Origin: Longibacter salinarum
GTDB taxonomy: Bacteria > Bacteroidota > Rhodothermia > Rhodothermales > Salinibacteraceae
Reading direction: 5' to 3'
NCBI RefSeq assembly: GCF_002554795.1
Contig: NZ_PDEQ01000004.1
Coordinates: 186,001-250,000 of the forward strand
Length of the DNA stretch: 64,000 bases
The notes under the pieces were generated by a model. It made no database searches and was not told the DNA's origin. It was given only the letters and a program-made list of their open reading frames with translations. The translations under genes and the position numbers were made by a program. The stretch's first letter is position 1. Every line of letters starts with the position of its first letter. Below, piece by piece: positions 49,237-58,692 of the stretch.

Positions 49237-50817
49237 CTACCCGGACAAATGCTCCCGAACGGCTTCCTCAATTCTCGCGGCAAGGGCGTCTGCTTCTTTC
49301 CGAGTCTCGAAGGCCAAATACAATGGCGGATGAAGGCGAGGATCTGGAGCGTCCGGGGTCGTGCTGAAATCATCGAGTTCCTGGCCGATGGAAGCCAGAG
49401 CATCACTCAAGCCGCCGAGCGAAATCGGTTCGTCCAGGTCGACGCGGATGTCGTATCCGAGTCGGGGCCGATCCATATCCGCAACTGCAACCGTAATGCC
49501 CTTCACTTGCTCGGCCGGTACATCGATAAACGTTTTGCCTGACATAGCTGCTCGCACCCGCCCCTCCGCCACCTGTACGCTGATTACATCGCCCTTCGGG
49601 TAGAGAGTCTTATACAGGAAAAACGCGGTAAACAGCCCCACCACACCGTGCGCGATCCACATTCCAAGCATCTCATCGGAGGAGATCGCGCTGAGGGACT
49701 GCATGTACCCGATATAACTGTGGATGGCGACGAGAACGAGAAGCACGATAACGGACATGGTACGTGCGCCTCGATAGCGGACACTTGATCCTCGGATGAC
49801 CGCCTCGAACGCTCCGTTCTGTGTGATGTCGACATCGTCAAGGTGATCGATCTCAACCGCACGATGGGTTTGATCGAACTGCAGCGGAGACGCACGTTGC
49901 GCTGTGCCCGATCGACCGGATGCATCAATGCTCGATGCGTCAGCACCTCCATCGGATTGCGTGAAAACGGGCAGCTGGAACGTGACGGCGCCGTTCCAGC
50001 CGTCATCATGGACCTGCAGACGCCAGTCCACGCGGGGGCGTCCCTCCGGATCGGGGGTTGCCGGTGGTTGGTCGACCGGAAGGGTAAAGCTGAACCGAAT
50101 CAGGTTCCCGCTACTTCCGTGGGGTTGCACTTGGACATCCGCTTCATCTCGCCATGGCGTGCGTACGTCCCCGGACGCCGTTCGGACACGGCAACTGATG
50201 TTCACGCGAACGGTCTCGCCGGACTCCAGGTCGAGATCCGGTCCCGTGATTTGCCCTCTAATTGCATCTCCGGTCACGGCCGGTACCGCATCCAGCCGAA
50301 CCGTCGCGGTATCCCCGGCGGCTTCCACCTCTCCTCGGGCCCAGTCGTCGCGCACAGCCCACGGACGATCCGGTGCCTGATCAAGTTGGCGAGCACGCGC
50401 GGACCGGCGTCGATAGACGCTCCAGGCCGAGACGCCCAGCCAGATGCAGATACCGACCATCAGCGCCGCGATACTTCCAAGAATGTAGATCCCGGGATGC
50501 AGACCTGTCTTCTGATAAACGGCCCAGGCCCCGAACAGGGCACCTCCGCCCATGCTCCCGCAGGCCAGAGCCCCGAAAAGTCCGTAAGCAAATTGCCCGG
50601 TGATTCCCGAGTCGTTGGCCGACCAAGTATACGCTGGCATTCGGGTATCTGGTGTCATCGAGGTACCATCCGATAATTGCACGTCCGACGGATAAGTGGC
50701 AAGTTCCCAATTGCCATTATGAACATCAATATACAACGATCGTCCGCGACACCGGGCACAACGAGTCTGTAGATCCGTTATTGATTCGTATCTGGATCTG
50801 AACGTCAACCCACACAA
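49237..50817 (-). CDS. unknown membrane protein with possible N-terminal zinc-binding segment
   Basis: A frame of 526 residues from a TTG at 50817; the first ATG is at 50658 (473 residues). The upstream part keeps Cys at residues 2, 20 and 23 (CARCRG), like part of a zinc ribbon, so the longer version may be real. Two hydrophobic segments (about 75-100 and 108-132) are followed by a soluble domain (about 155-310) with beta-rich segments such as GDAIRGQITGPDLDLESG and VDWRLQVHDDGWNG. A second hydrophobic pair lies at about 358-410, and a C-terminal cytosolic part with FIDVPAEQVKGITVAVADMD. I recognise no family with certainty; the middle domain resembles DUF3592-type membrane proteins. Confidence 0.75.
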   Translation of the reverse strand: MCGLTFRSRYESITDLQTRCARCRGRSLYIDVHNGNWELATYPSDVQLSDGTSMTPDTRMPAYTWSANDSGITGQFAYGLFGALACGSMGGGALFGAWAVYQKTGLHPGIYILGSIAALMVGICIWLGVSAWSVYRRRSARARQLDQAPDRPWAVRDDWARGEVEAAGDTATVRLDAVPAVTGDAIRGQITGPDLDLESGETVRVNISCRVRTASGDVRTPWRDEADVQVQPHGSSGNLIRFSFTLPVDQPPATPDPEGRPRVDWRLQVHDDGWNGAVTFQLPVFTQSDGGADASSIDASGRSGTAQRASPLQFDQTHRAVEIDHLDDVDITQNGAFEAVIRGSSVRYRGARTMSVIVLLVLVAIHSYIGYMQSLSAISSDEMLGMWIAHGVVGLFTAFFLYKTLYPKGDVISVQVAEGRVRAAMSGKTFIDVPAEQVKGITVAVADMDRPRLGYDIRVDLDEPISLGGLSDALASIGQELDDFSTTPDAPDPRLHPPLYLAFETRKEADALAARIEEAVREHLSG

Positions 50818-50905
50818 CCCGACCCAGGTAACCTCCGGGTAAACGGTTCAAACGAGATCTACTCATCGGCTTTCGCTGAACTCGCCCTTATTGCACCCAA
50901 GGCTT

Positions 50906-51862
50906 ATGTCTGATGCCACACGTTCTTCTTCGAATGGTGCGGGCCTGGAGCTGTCGCTCCGGAACCTGAGAGACCATCTCAAGGAGTTTCTCACCGACTA
51001 CCTGAAGGATAAAAGCAAGGAAACGGTCGGCACGTATCGCCGCTCGCTCAACACCTTCGAGAAGTGGTTTATCACGACCCAGGGTAAATTCCGGTTTACG
51101 GAAGACGACATCCGGAACTACAAGACGTACCTGATGGAAGAGCGCGAGCTCAGCCAGGTCTCGGTTTCGACATACCTGACGGCCCTCCGCCGCTTCTGCC
51201 AGTACCTGACCGATATCGGCAAGCTAGAGGAGAACCCCGCGAAGGCCGTCAAGGGCAACCGCCGCCCGGACTCCCACTCGCGTGAGGTGCTAACAGAAGC
51301 TGATATCGAAGCACTAAAGGAGGCGCTCGACGAGGAATCACAGATCGACAAGCGGGACGTCGCCATCGTCTACCTGATGCTGTACGCAGGTCTCAGCGAA
51401 ATCGAAATCGTTCGCGCGGACGTCGAGGACCTGGAGCACACGCTCATGGGCCCGGTCCTCAGAGTGCAGGGGAAGGGCCGAACGGTCAAAGACCAGCAGG
51501 TCCCTCTGGATGCTCCCGTCGTCGGAAAAGTGGAACAGTACCTGGATACCCGAAGCGGGCTACATCCAGACTCGCCGCTATTCGTCAGCCATGGGCACCG
51601 CTCGGAAGGCAAACGCCTGAACACACGCTCCGTCCGGAGTCGGATCAACGGCTACCTTAAGGCGTCAGGCGTGAAGCGTCGAGGCGTCACGCCGCACAGC
51701 CTCACGCACACCGCGGCCCTGATCTGGCTGAACAACGACATGCCGCTGGAAGAGGTGAAGCAGCGTATGCGGCACGGGACGCTCGACACAACGATGATCT
51801 ACTACAAAAAGCAGGGACTTCTAAAACGCGACCCGGAGGAGCTTGCTTCGGAATCCGAATAA
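50906..51862 (+). CDS. tyrosine recombinase-fold protein lacking both catalytic arginines
   Basis: A 318-residue protein of the phage-integrase/XerC-D fold, started at the ATG at 50906. The N-terminal SAM-like core-binding domain (about 20-115; EFLTDYLKDKSKETVGTYRR) and C-terminal catalytic domain (about 130-310) are complete. The lysine hairpin GKGRTVKDQQVPL, His264 in PHSLTH, His290 in MRHGTLDTT and the nucleophile Tyr299 are in place. However, the first Arg (GLR box) is Ser164 in YAGLSEIE, and the second Arg (HxLRH box) is Thr267 in HSLTH. Both arginines activate the phosphate in known members, so this protein is probably unable to recombine DNA normally. No attachment site or phage gene is near. 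Confidence 0.92.
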   Translation: MSDATRSSSNGAGLELSLRNLRDHLKEFLTDYLKDKSKETVGTYRRSLNTFEKWFITTQGKFRFTEDDIRNYKTYLMEERELSQVSVSTYLTALRRFCQYLTDIGKLEENPAKAVKGNRRPDSHSREVLTEADIEALKEALDEESQIDKRDVAIVYLMLYAGLSEIEIVRADVEDLEHTLMGPVLRVQGKGRTVKDQQVPLDAPVVGKVEQYLDTRSGLHPDSPLFVSHGHRSEGKRLNTRSVRSRINGYLKASGVKRRGVTPHSLTHTAALIWLNNDMPLEEVKQRMRHGTLDTTMIYYKKQGLLKRDPEELASESE

Positions 51863-51928
51863 CGAGACGGAGGTAACCAGGAGCGTACGCGGTCTTCTTT
51901 TCCATCCCGCCCGACGGTTCTTGGTCTC

Positions 51929-52841
51929 ATGCCCTCTTCCCGCAGTGCTCTCGCACGGTACAGGCGACACGTACGTGGGAGCTGTTCTCCGTCGCACGTC
52001 CTGGCGACACCGCTAGCCTGCTGGTTGATGATTTCATCATCGGCCTGATCCTGCTGAATGTCGTCGCCGTCATCATCGAGACAGTGCCGTCAATTCAACG
52101 GAGCTATAGATCTGCACTGTACATCTTTGAGATTTTCAGTGTCGTCGTCTTTACGATAGAATACGCGGTGCGAGTGTGGTCGTGCACGGAAAGCCCCGCC
52201 TACGACCGCCTCGTTCGCGGGCGCCTTCGGTTTATGCGAACCCCACTCGCTGTTATCGATGTCCTCGCCGTCGCCCCGTTCTACCTTCCACTCATCGGCA
52301 TCTCGCTCGTTGGGGACCTTCGTGTCCTCCGCGCCCTGCGCCTGCTCCGGATTGTCTGCGTAGCGACACTCGGTCGCTACTTGCCAGCGTTCCTTTCACT
52401 GACGCGCGTCGTCAAACGGAACAAAGAGGAGTCGTGTTGAGCATTTCGGTTTTGGCGATTTTGCTCGTGATTGCCGCATCGCTCATGTTCTACGCGGAGC
52501 ACGAGGCCCAACCGGACGTCTTCTCTTCCATCCCGGCAACCATGTGGTGGGCGGTGGCGACCCTTACAACCGTCGGATATGGGGATGTCTATCCCGTGAC
52601 GGTCGTCGGAAAAATTTTAGCCTCGATTGTAGCGATTCTCGGTATCGGGCTGTTCGCTCTCCCTGCCGGAATCCTTGCCTCTGGACTACAGGAGGAGTGG
52701 TCTGACATGACCCGTAGTGAGCAACGCACAACGTCGACCGCGCTATCTAGCTCGCAGCATGGAGAGAACCGATCGTCCTCTCGAAATGATGTGTGTCCGC
52801 ACTGCGGTCTACCCCTCGATCAATCGGTGGCCGAAGGATAG
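51929..52841 (+). pseudogene. voltage-gated K+ channel gene broken by two frameshifts
   Basis: The parts of a Kv-type channel are present in three frames. The start (MPSSRSALARYRRH, ATG at 51929) is in one. From about 51973 the next frame reads TWELFSVARPGDTASLLVDD and includes membrane segments S1-S5 with the voltage-sensor helix RVLRALRLLRI, until a stop at 52438-52440. From about 52430 a further frame continues with VLSISVLAILLVIAASL, the selectivity filter TTVGYGD, S6 and a C-terminal zinc knuckle CPHCGLPL. One lost base near 52430 (KEE then VLS) and another shift near 51966-51975 explain it. Sequencing error cannot be excluded. Confidence 0.75.
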
Positions 52842-53233
52842 GATACGATCTGCGCAGCGTTGATTGCTAGCTGGCCCCGTCCATCCGAGCCATCCCCTCG
52901 GTCCTCAAGAGGCCATTCGGACTCGCTCGAGTAGGCCGTAAGGATGCTTTTTGCCACATCCTCGGGTGACGTGCCCTGAGCCTCCCACCCGGTCCAGCGA
53001 TCGCGGACCACGACAATGGTCTCGCGCTCAATCCGGCCCGTCTCTTGGACCTGAGGGGCAGCTTTTCCCCGCGACACGCGCCGAATGCGTTCTTCCGTCG
53101 TAACCAACCATCGGTTTTGCGACACGTCTGACTGCGTTTCACGGATCGCGTCCACAATCTGCCACTGGTGATCGGGGCAGCCACGAATCAAGCCGCGGAA
53201 GTCAATGGAAGTGCGGATATCAGCTCGACGCAT
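52820..53233 (-). CDS. hypothetical protein
   Basis: A 137-residue frame starting at the ATG at 53233, with a normal-looking, charged, soluble composition (RADIRTSIDFRGLIRGC, ERETIVVVRDRWTGWEAQGT). No signal peptide, membrane segment or known motif. Its 3' end overlaps the end of the broken channel gene by 22 bp in convergent orientation. No function can be proposed. Confidence 0.55.
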   Translation of the reverse strand: MRRADIRTSIDFRGLIRGCPDHQWQIVDAIRETQSDVSQNRWLVTTEERIRRVSRGKAAPQVQETGRIERETIVVVRDRWTGWEAQGTSPEDVAKSILTAYSSESEWPLEDRGDGSDGRGQLAINAAQIVSYPSATD

Positions 53234-53564
53234 GTTATCGAGAAGCTAAGTCGCAGAGGCGAGGATCGACGGGAAACTGAGGGAGAGAGCACGTCGCACG
53301 GTACACACGGCTGTTAATGATGTAATGATCATACCCAACGAACGTGTGCCTCGTCTGAAATACGCGAAGTCTGTGCCGCGATTAAACAAAAATGCTAATT
53401 TGCGACTAAGACGAATCCAGCAAACCAGTTCTTGTCAGGTCCACCCGCTCGCGTCCTCTTTCTTTCTCACGTCGATCCGTTCCACCGCTCTCGGCACAAC
53501 TCGGTGCCCTGCTTTACATCACAGGGTGAATTCGTCTGCTGACTCATTCGAAAGGTGACGCGTC
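53234..53564. other. gene-free spacer
   Basis: About 330 bp with only short frames. No hairpin terminator was found for the TonB gene ending at 53565. Somewhat AT-rich around 53320-53420. Confidence 0.5.
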
Positions 53565-56198
53565 TCAAAATGCGACATGGATAGCGACAGACGGCTGAAA
53601 CCCTAAATCGTAGGTATCAAGAATAGCGTAGCTCGACTCCAGACGCGTTGCGCGGCCTCCCGGACGAGTCCAGAATAGGGCCGGCGTTCGGTACCACGGA
53701 TTATTCGCGTCTAACAGATTGTACACAGCGCCCCGAACCCGGACGTTGACACTTCCCACTGCCCGCTCGTACTGAACCGTAGCGTCCATTCGTACCGTTT
53801 CCCCGATTCGCTTTGGCTCCTGATCGACAATGCGAGCGTAGTCACTTGGCGTACCCGTCGCATACGTACCCGTCAGCGCGGCCGACCATCCATCCATGGA
53901 GAGGTCGATTCTGGACGTCAGTTGATGACGTCGATCCCACGGTGCAGGCTGCGCCTCTCGTCCTAGCCGATCGATGTCAACGCGCGACCACGTGTAGCCA
54001 GCCGCAACCGAGACCGGTCCGAGACGCTGTCGTGCAAGTACCTCCAGCCCGCGAGCTCTGGATGTGTTTTTTACCGTCCACGGTGCAAACAGCACCGTTT
54101 GATCCCCTGGGCGAAGGCGTGCAATCGTTTCGTGGATCCGTACATTTTCGTGCGCCTTAATGTACGCCTCGACCTGAATCGCAGGACCGGCCGATGGTGA
54201 GATGTACATGCCTGTCGAAAGATGGTCTACCCGGCCCGGAGGTTGCCCCTTCGTACTGGGCACCCAGATGGCACTACTGGTTTCTCCAACAATGTCGATT
54301 CGATGGAGAAATTGATGGCTCCGTGTGTACCCCGCACCGAAGGAAACTGTCCGTTCCGGAAAGACGCGCACCTGCATTCGGGGAGAGATGCGCACGATAT
54401 TGCCCAGGGAATACGCGTGTGCCCGCAAGCCCAGCGACACGTGCACCGGCTCTGGCGACGCCTCAAGATGTGCATATAGATCGAGCCGGGTCGCCTGACG
54501 ACTTAACTCAAACCTGGGGGCGAGCGCACTACTCTCCTCGTACTCTACGTCGTAAAGGTATGCTGCCGCCCCGACGGACGCGATGCCATTATTCGGTAGA
54601 GCCAGATCCACACGCGGCTCCACAGTCCACTCGTAGAGCGTGTTTTCATTGGCATACGCATCCAGAAAAAACTGATTCTCTCCGTTCGGTCTGCGCCGAC
54701 TGTAAAAGAAGTCGTCTTTCTGATACCGGCTGAAGTAGCGACTTCCAGCCACCGTCAGGCGTCCGTATGCTCGCTCAGAGAGCGGTTCATCGAGCTGCAC
54801 GCTCCCGCTCGTATTGCCCCAGCGATCGCTCGTCCGGGTCGTGTCAATCGCAAACCGGCTGGCATCGGACGGATTTCGCACCAGACGAAGCAGTCCCTGG
54901 TCCGCATTATCACGTCCAGCATACAGGCTCATCGACACGCGCCGACCGGACGCTCGCTCGTTATGAGCATTGATGTGCACATCGTAAAACGACGCCGATG
55001 GATCGAGCGACCGACGCGTTCGCGCCCCAATTTCTCCCAGAGCCTCGGACGGTAACGGCTCTCGAGGACGATCCACATCCAGTCCAATCTCGATCAATCG
55101 CTCGTTGTCGAACCACTCCAGCGCGTCGAGTGTCGAACGCCGCGCCGAAACCAGCACACTGCCTCGCCCTTGATCCCATGGCACTTCGACCGTCCCGGAC
55201 ACAGCAGACGTGCTCGCATTCAGCGTCGTCCGGACATCCGTCTGAGAACCCGTTCGCGTGCGAAAGGCCAGCGTCCCCCCCGGCGGTGCTGCATACGTTG
55301 CCGGCGCCACGTCGTAGAACAGCGCGACGGTTTGCAGGGCATCGGCGTTGAACGCGTCGTACATCCCGAAAAGGTGGTGGGCATTGTAAACGGGAGCGCC
55401 GTCTAGCAACACGCGGAAGCCATCGGGACGCGAGCCTCGAACGACAAGCCCACCGGTAATTGCGCCAGACGTACCGATCGACGGAAGCGGCTGTAGCGCG
55501 CGGAGCACATTGGATTCACCCAACGGCGCATATCGCTCGGCACGCACCAGATCCTGCCACGTCGTGTCGAGTCCGGCAACGATGGACTTCGTCTGGACGA
55601 TGACCTCCGGCGCCTGCGTCTGCCGTGGCGTGAGACGAATGGGGAGTTCGTCCGGCGCCGGTGATAGCGGGATGTGAACGGTCCGCGGCGAATATCCAAC
55701 GTACGACACGCGGACGACGAGCGTGTCCAAAGATGACCGGTTGTCGCCCAGGCGGATGCGAAACCGGCCGTCTGCGTCCGTTGCCGTTCCCTGACGCCCG
55801 TCGTTCCCCCTCCACAGCACGGTCGCCAGCGGCAATCGTGTCCCCGTGCGTCCATCCAAGACGTACCCCTCGACGGAGGTTGCCCGTCTCGTTCGTTCCG
55901 ACGTTATGATTACTTGCTGCCGGTCATGGTCAATGCGAAGGTTCAGCCCGGCAGACCGGACAGCCTGTGCCAGAGCCTCAACGTTTCCCTCAGCGCTCGC
56001 ACCGTCGAGATCTACCGTCACCTGATGACCTGCAACGACGGCGTCTCGATACAAAAATCGGTAGGCTGTCGTGGCCTCCAGCGTCTCAATCGCATCGCGG
56101 ACGGATGTCGTCTGCGCATGAGCAGATTGGACCGTACCGAGGACGCCAAGAAGAATCACCCACGTCCAGAGGCAGAACCATCGGGGATATCCGACCAT
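53565..56198 (-). CDS. TonB-dependent transducer with STN domain
   Basis: An outer-membrane receptor of 877 residues that can also signal inward. The ATG at 56198 gives a signal peptide (hydrophobic core at about 8-22, cleavage after SAHAQ near 29). Next are an STN/secretin-TonB short domain (about 30-105; VRDAIETLEATTAYRFLYRD), which in FecA-like receptors contacts the FecR anti-sigma, a CarboxypepD-like beta domain (about 110-200; GYVLDGRTGTRLPLATVLW), the plug (about 215-325) and a barrel. Last gene of a sigma/lipoprotein/FecR/receptor set on this strand. Ligand unknown; it could be a siderophore, glycan or peptide. Confidence 0.94.
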   Translation of the reverse strand: MVGYPRWFCLWTWVILLGVLGTVQSAHAQTTSVRDAIETLEATTAYRFLYRDAVVAGHQVTVDLDGASAEGNVEALAQAVRSAGLNLRIDHDRQQVIITSERTRRATSVEGYVLDGRTGTRLPLATVLWRGNDGRQGTATDADGRFRIRLGDNRSSLDTLVVRVSYVGYSPRTVHIPLSPAPDELPIRLTPRQTQAPEVIVQTKSIVAGLDTTWQDLVRAERYAPLGESNVLRALQPLPSIGTSGAITGGLVVRGSRPDGFRVLLDGAPVYNAHHLFGMYDAFNADALQTVALFYDVAPATYAAPPGGTLAFRTRTGSQTDVRTTLNASTSAVSGTVEVPWDQGRGSVLVSARRSTLDALEWFDNERLIEIGLDVDRPREPLPSEALGEIGARTRRSLDPSASFYDVHINAHNERASGRRVSMSLYAGRDNADQGLLRLVRNPSDASRFAIDTTRTSDRWGNTSGSVQLDEPLSERAYGRLTVAGSRYFSRYQKDDFFYSRRRPNGENQFFLDAYANENTLYEWTVEPRVDLALPNNGIASVGAAAYLYDVEYEESSALAPRFELSRQATRLDLYAHLEASPEPVHVSLGLRAHAYSLGNIVRISPRMQVRVFPERTVSFGAGYTRSHQFLHRIDIVGETSSAIWVPSTKGQPPGRVDHLSTGMYISPSAGPAIQVEAYIKAHENVRIHETIARLRPGDQTVLFAPWTVKNTSRARGLEVLARQRLGPVSVAAGYTWSRVDIDRLGREAQPAPWDRRHQLTSRIDLSMDGWSAALTGTYATGTPSDYARIVDQEPKRIGETVRMDATVQYERAVGSVNVRVRGAVYNLLDANNPWYRTPALFWTRPGGRATRLESSYAILDTYDLGFQPSVAIHVAF

Positions 56199-56319
56199 GA
56201 GTCGACTGTAGCAGAAAGAAACGGTAGCAGAAAAAAGGGTAGTAAGCGATGGGCCCGCATCCTGCAAGAGCGGACGAACATTCTTGGCTTGCTACCGCCA
56301 ACCCACATTGCGGTAGGGA

Positions 56320-57354
56320 CTACGGACGTGAGGCGTCCGATGAAAACTGATATGTTTCGTCTTGTCCGCGATCGAATGAACCTCCGAGGACCGCCGCAAA
56401 GTCCGCCAATGTCTGCTCACGACCTTCGAGGATCAACTCCCCAGATATCGTTTCAGCGCGGATCGACTGTGGCAACACGATGTCGACGGCATACTGCTGT
56501 TCGAGCTCACGAGCGACGGATTCTGCTGAACGCCGGGTGAAGCTCAGGCGTTGTTCGATCCAGCCCACGAACGAGGCCGGATCTGCCTCCTCGACCGTAA
56601 TCGAACGACCCGAGATGGCAGCCTGCTGTCCCGGCCGAAGCGTGTCGGCGCGAGACGACGGCACGTGGGAAACGGCAACTGTGCCTTCAGAAAGGTAGAC
56701 CTGTGGCTCTCGTGTCCACGTCCGGACGGTAAATTCCGTCCCGAGAACGGTTACCCGTGCCTCACCGGCCTGAACCTCAAACGGAATCGTCGAGCGAGAC
56801 GGGACAGAAAACTGTGCTTCTCCCTCGAGGCGGTACCGATCGGCTCCCGTCACTTCTACGCGATGAAGCGTCGAGTTGGGTCGCAGGCGAATGGTCGAGC
56901 CGTCGGCGGTCGTCAGCGTCTGCACCTGCTCTCCGGACTGGGCAACCAGAATCTCGCGCAGCGGATCAGGCTGAAGCACGAACCAGGTGACACCGATCGC
57001 TCCGACCACGAGCAGAGCAAATGCCGCCCATTGCACGCGCCCCGGCACGGTTGATCGAGAGCGGCGTGGCGCTCGATCCTCACGAGGCGCGTCGGGGCTC
57101 GATGCACGAGATGGTTCCTCCATCTCTCGCTCAATCCCCGCCCAGATCCGCTCCGTCTGCTCTGGACGTGGAGACGGCCGGGCGTCCAGCGTCTCTCGCC
57201 GATACTGTAGGAGAGCCTGTGCGAAGGGCGCATCCTGCGAGGAAGCAACCTCCAGATCTGTGACATCAAGATCGCGAAGCCGCATCCGATCGTCATCCAG
57301 CAATACGCCGAGACGTCGCGCGAGGAAGCGATCCGATTCAGAGGGGGCAGACAT
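56320..57354 (-). CDS. FecR-family anti-sigma factor
   Basis: A membrane regulator of 344 residues that holds the ECF sigma factor and relays the receptor's signal. The cytosolic N-terminus (about 1-105) precedes one membrane helix (about 106-122; VQWAAFALLVVGAIGVTWFV). The periplasmic FecR domain (about 130-235; TLTTADGSTIRLRPNSTL, VTVLGTEFTVRTW) is followed by a C-terminal STN-like/DUF4974 domain (about 262-335; SFTRRSAESVARELEQQYAV). It lies 121 bp upstream of the STN receptor gene and 188 bp downstream of the lipoprotein gene. Confidence 0.95.
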   Translation of the reverse strand: MSAPSESDRFLARRLGVLLDDDRMRLRDLDVTDLEVASSQDAPFAQALLQYRRETLDARPSPRPEQTERIWAGIEREMEEPSRASSPDAPREDRAPRRSRSTVPGRVQWAAFALLVVGAIGVTWFVLQPDPLREILVAQSGEQVQTLTTADGSTIRLRPNSTLHRVEVTGADRYRLEGEAQFSVPSRSTIPFEVQAGEARVTVLGTEFTVRTWTREPQVYLSEGTVAVSHVPSSRADTLRPGQQAAISGRSITVEEADPASFVGWIEQRLSFTRRSAESVARELEQQYAVDIVLPQSIRAETISGELILEGREQTLADFAAVLGGSFDRGQDETYQFSSDASRP

Positions 57355-57542
57355 GAGACCGTGCGGTCAGATAAGAACGATGTTCGGGTGGAGCGATGTG
57401 CAGCGTGAGGGTTTCGCGACGACGGTGCCAGCCTTTTTGTGGGGCGAAAACGATGCGGCCTCCGAGACAACTGCACGGAACGCGCCGGCCCGGAGATGAT
57501 CCGACGACGGCGCGTTCCATACAGCAGATCGTGATGTAACGG

Positions 57543-58418
57543 TTAGACGGGCTCACCGGTCACAGAACTGAATTCGAAGGTCCGACCGTTGAAACGCTCA
57601 CCTCCTCCTGTAAATGTCACCTCGACCACACCGTTCGAGAATGTCGCCTCGTATTCGACGCTCACGCTGCGGGAGACTTCATCGCCTTCGTCGTTGGCGA
57701 GAATCACCTCTGCGTCGTAGGTCCCCGTGATCGTGCCGCTCTGGATGCCGTTTCCGCGCTCGAGGATGACATCGGTCGCCTGCGTCGTGACGATCGCCGA
57801 ACGGGTTCGCGAGCCGCGCCGACCGCTGCGCGAGGCGTCCACGGTGCGACTGCCGGCGCCATTGATGGTTAGACGTCCGGTGCCGGGATTGTCGATCGTC
57901 CAGCTAGAAGCAGACTCCCCGGGTGCAGGCAACCCATACTGACTGCTAACGCGCGGACCGTCGAATGACCCGGATCCATCGACAATCGTGTAGCTCAGAG
58001 AAGCCGCGTCGTTGCCATCAACGGAATAGTTCCTCTGTGGCTGATCGCTAGAATCGAGAAATTGAACCTCAACCGTTCGGCTGAACGACGCATCGGACCG
58101 ATCGGTCGTTAGAGAGGCAGAAACATCGCATTGCCAGAGCTGCGTAGCGTCACTGTACGAGCAGTCTCGACTAAAAGAACCGGAGAGCGCCTTCTGAGAA
58201 CTGAGGTTTGACATAAACGACTGGTCGATGCTCACGAAGTCGGCCGTCGTGCCACCTGCATCCTCTGCAAGAGTCACGGCAATCATCTCGGCGGTTTCAT
58301 CCGCCGTCACCGTTGGGGCATCGGTGGAGGGACCGGCACTATCACAGCCAGTGAGTATGAGAAAGAGAACGACAGAAGCAACGAGCGCGGGGTGAAGTAC
58401 CGACCGAAAGGAGATCAT
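57543..58418 (-). CDS. hypothetical lipoprotein in a FecI/FecR locus
   Basis: A 291-residue lipoprotein: signal peptide with lipobox LTGC (Cys near residue 25) followed by DSAGPS. The mature part is Ser/Thr/Asp-rich and beta-type, with a repeated Ser-Arg stretch (RSGRRGSRTRSAIVTT) near the middle and C-terminal GVVEVTFTGGGERFNGRTFEF. No known domain is recognised. It lies between the sigma-factor gene and the FecR gene in the same direction, so it may be a target or an accessory of this signalling system (inference). Confidence 0.82.
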   Translation of the reverse strand: MISFRSVLHPALVASVVLFLILTGCDSAGPSTDAPTVTADETAEMIAVTLAEDAGGTTADFVSIDQSFMSNLSSQKALSGSFSRDCSYSDATQLWQCDVSASLTTDRSDASFSRTVEVQFLDSSDQPQRNYSVDGNDAASLSYTIVDGSGSFDGPRVSSQYGLPAPGESASSWTIDNPGTGRLTINGAGSRTVDASRSGRRGSRTRSAIVTTQATDVILERGNGIQSGTITGTYDAEVILANDEGDEVSRSVSVEYEATFSNGVVEVTFTGGGERFNGRTFEFSSVTGEPV

Positions 58419-58641
58419 GGGAGATCAAATGGTGTTTGGATGGATGAATCGGGACGACCGGTAGCAAGCGCGCCACCGCATCGTCGTTCACCCCGCATAC
58501 ACGAGCGACCCGGGACTCCCCCTAACCACTCATGTTATCGTAATGTTAAGAGTCAAAATGTCGTCCAGCGCACGAGCGCGTCCCGTGAATTGGCCCTGCT
58601 CCGCCCCTCGCCACGCACTCCCATTCACAGTTAGCATCTCG

Positions 58642-58692
58642 CATTACACACTTCGCACTTCGTATTTCACACTTCCCCACCTTCACATCTCG
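58642..58692. repeat. degenerate heptad repeats at the end of the sigma gene
   Basis: Phrases CACACTT, CGCACTT, CGTATTT, CACACTT, CCCCACC, TTCACAT, of the same family as at 1821-1867 and 40179-40214. The block overlaps the last codons of the sigma-factor gene. Confidence 0.75.

Noticed and set aside
49843-50676. 277-codon plus-strand frame opposite the unknown membrane protein
   Set aside because: Shadow frame; the minus-strand product has membrane helices and consistent beta-domain patterns, while this one does not.
50906-52841. Prophage or integrative element anchored by the recombinase
   Set aside because: Neighbours are chromosomal-type genes; no attachment repeats, excisionase, portal or replication genes are seen, and the recombinase lacks catalytic arginines.
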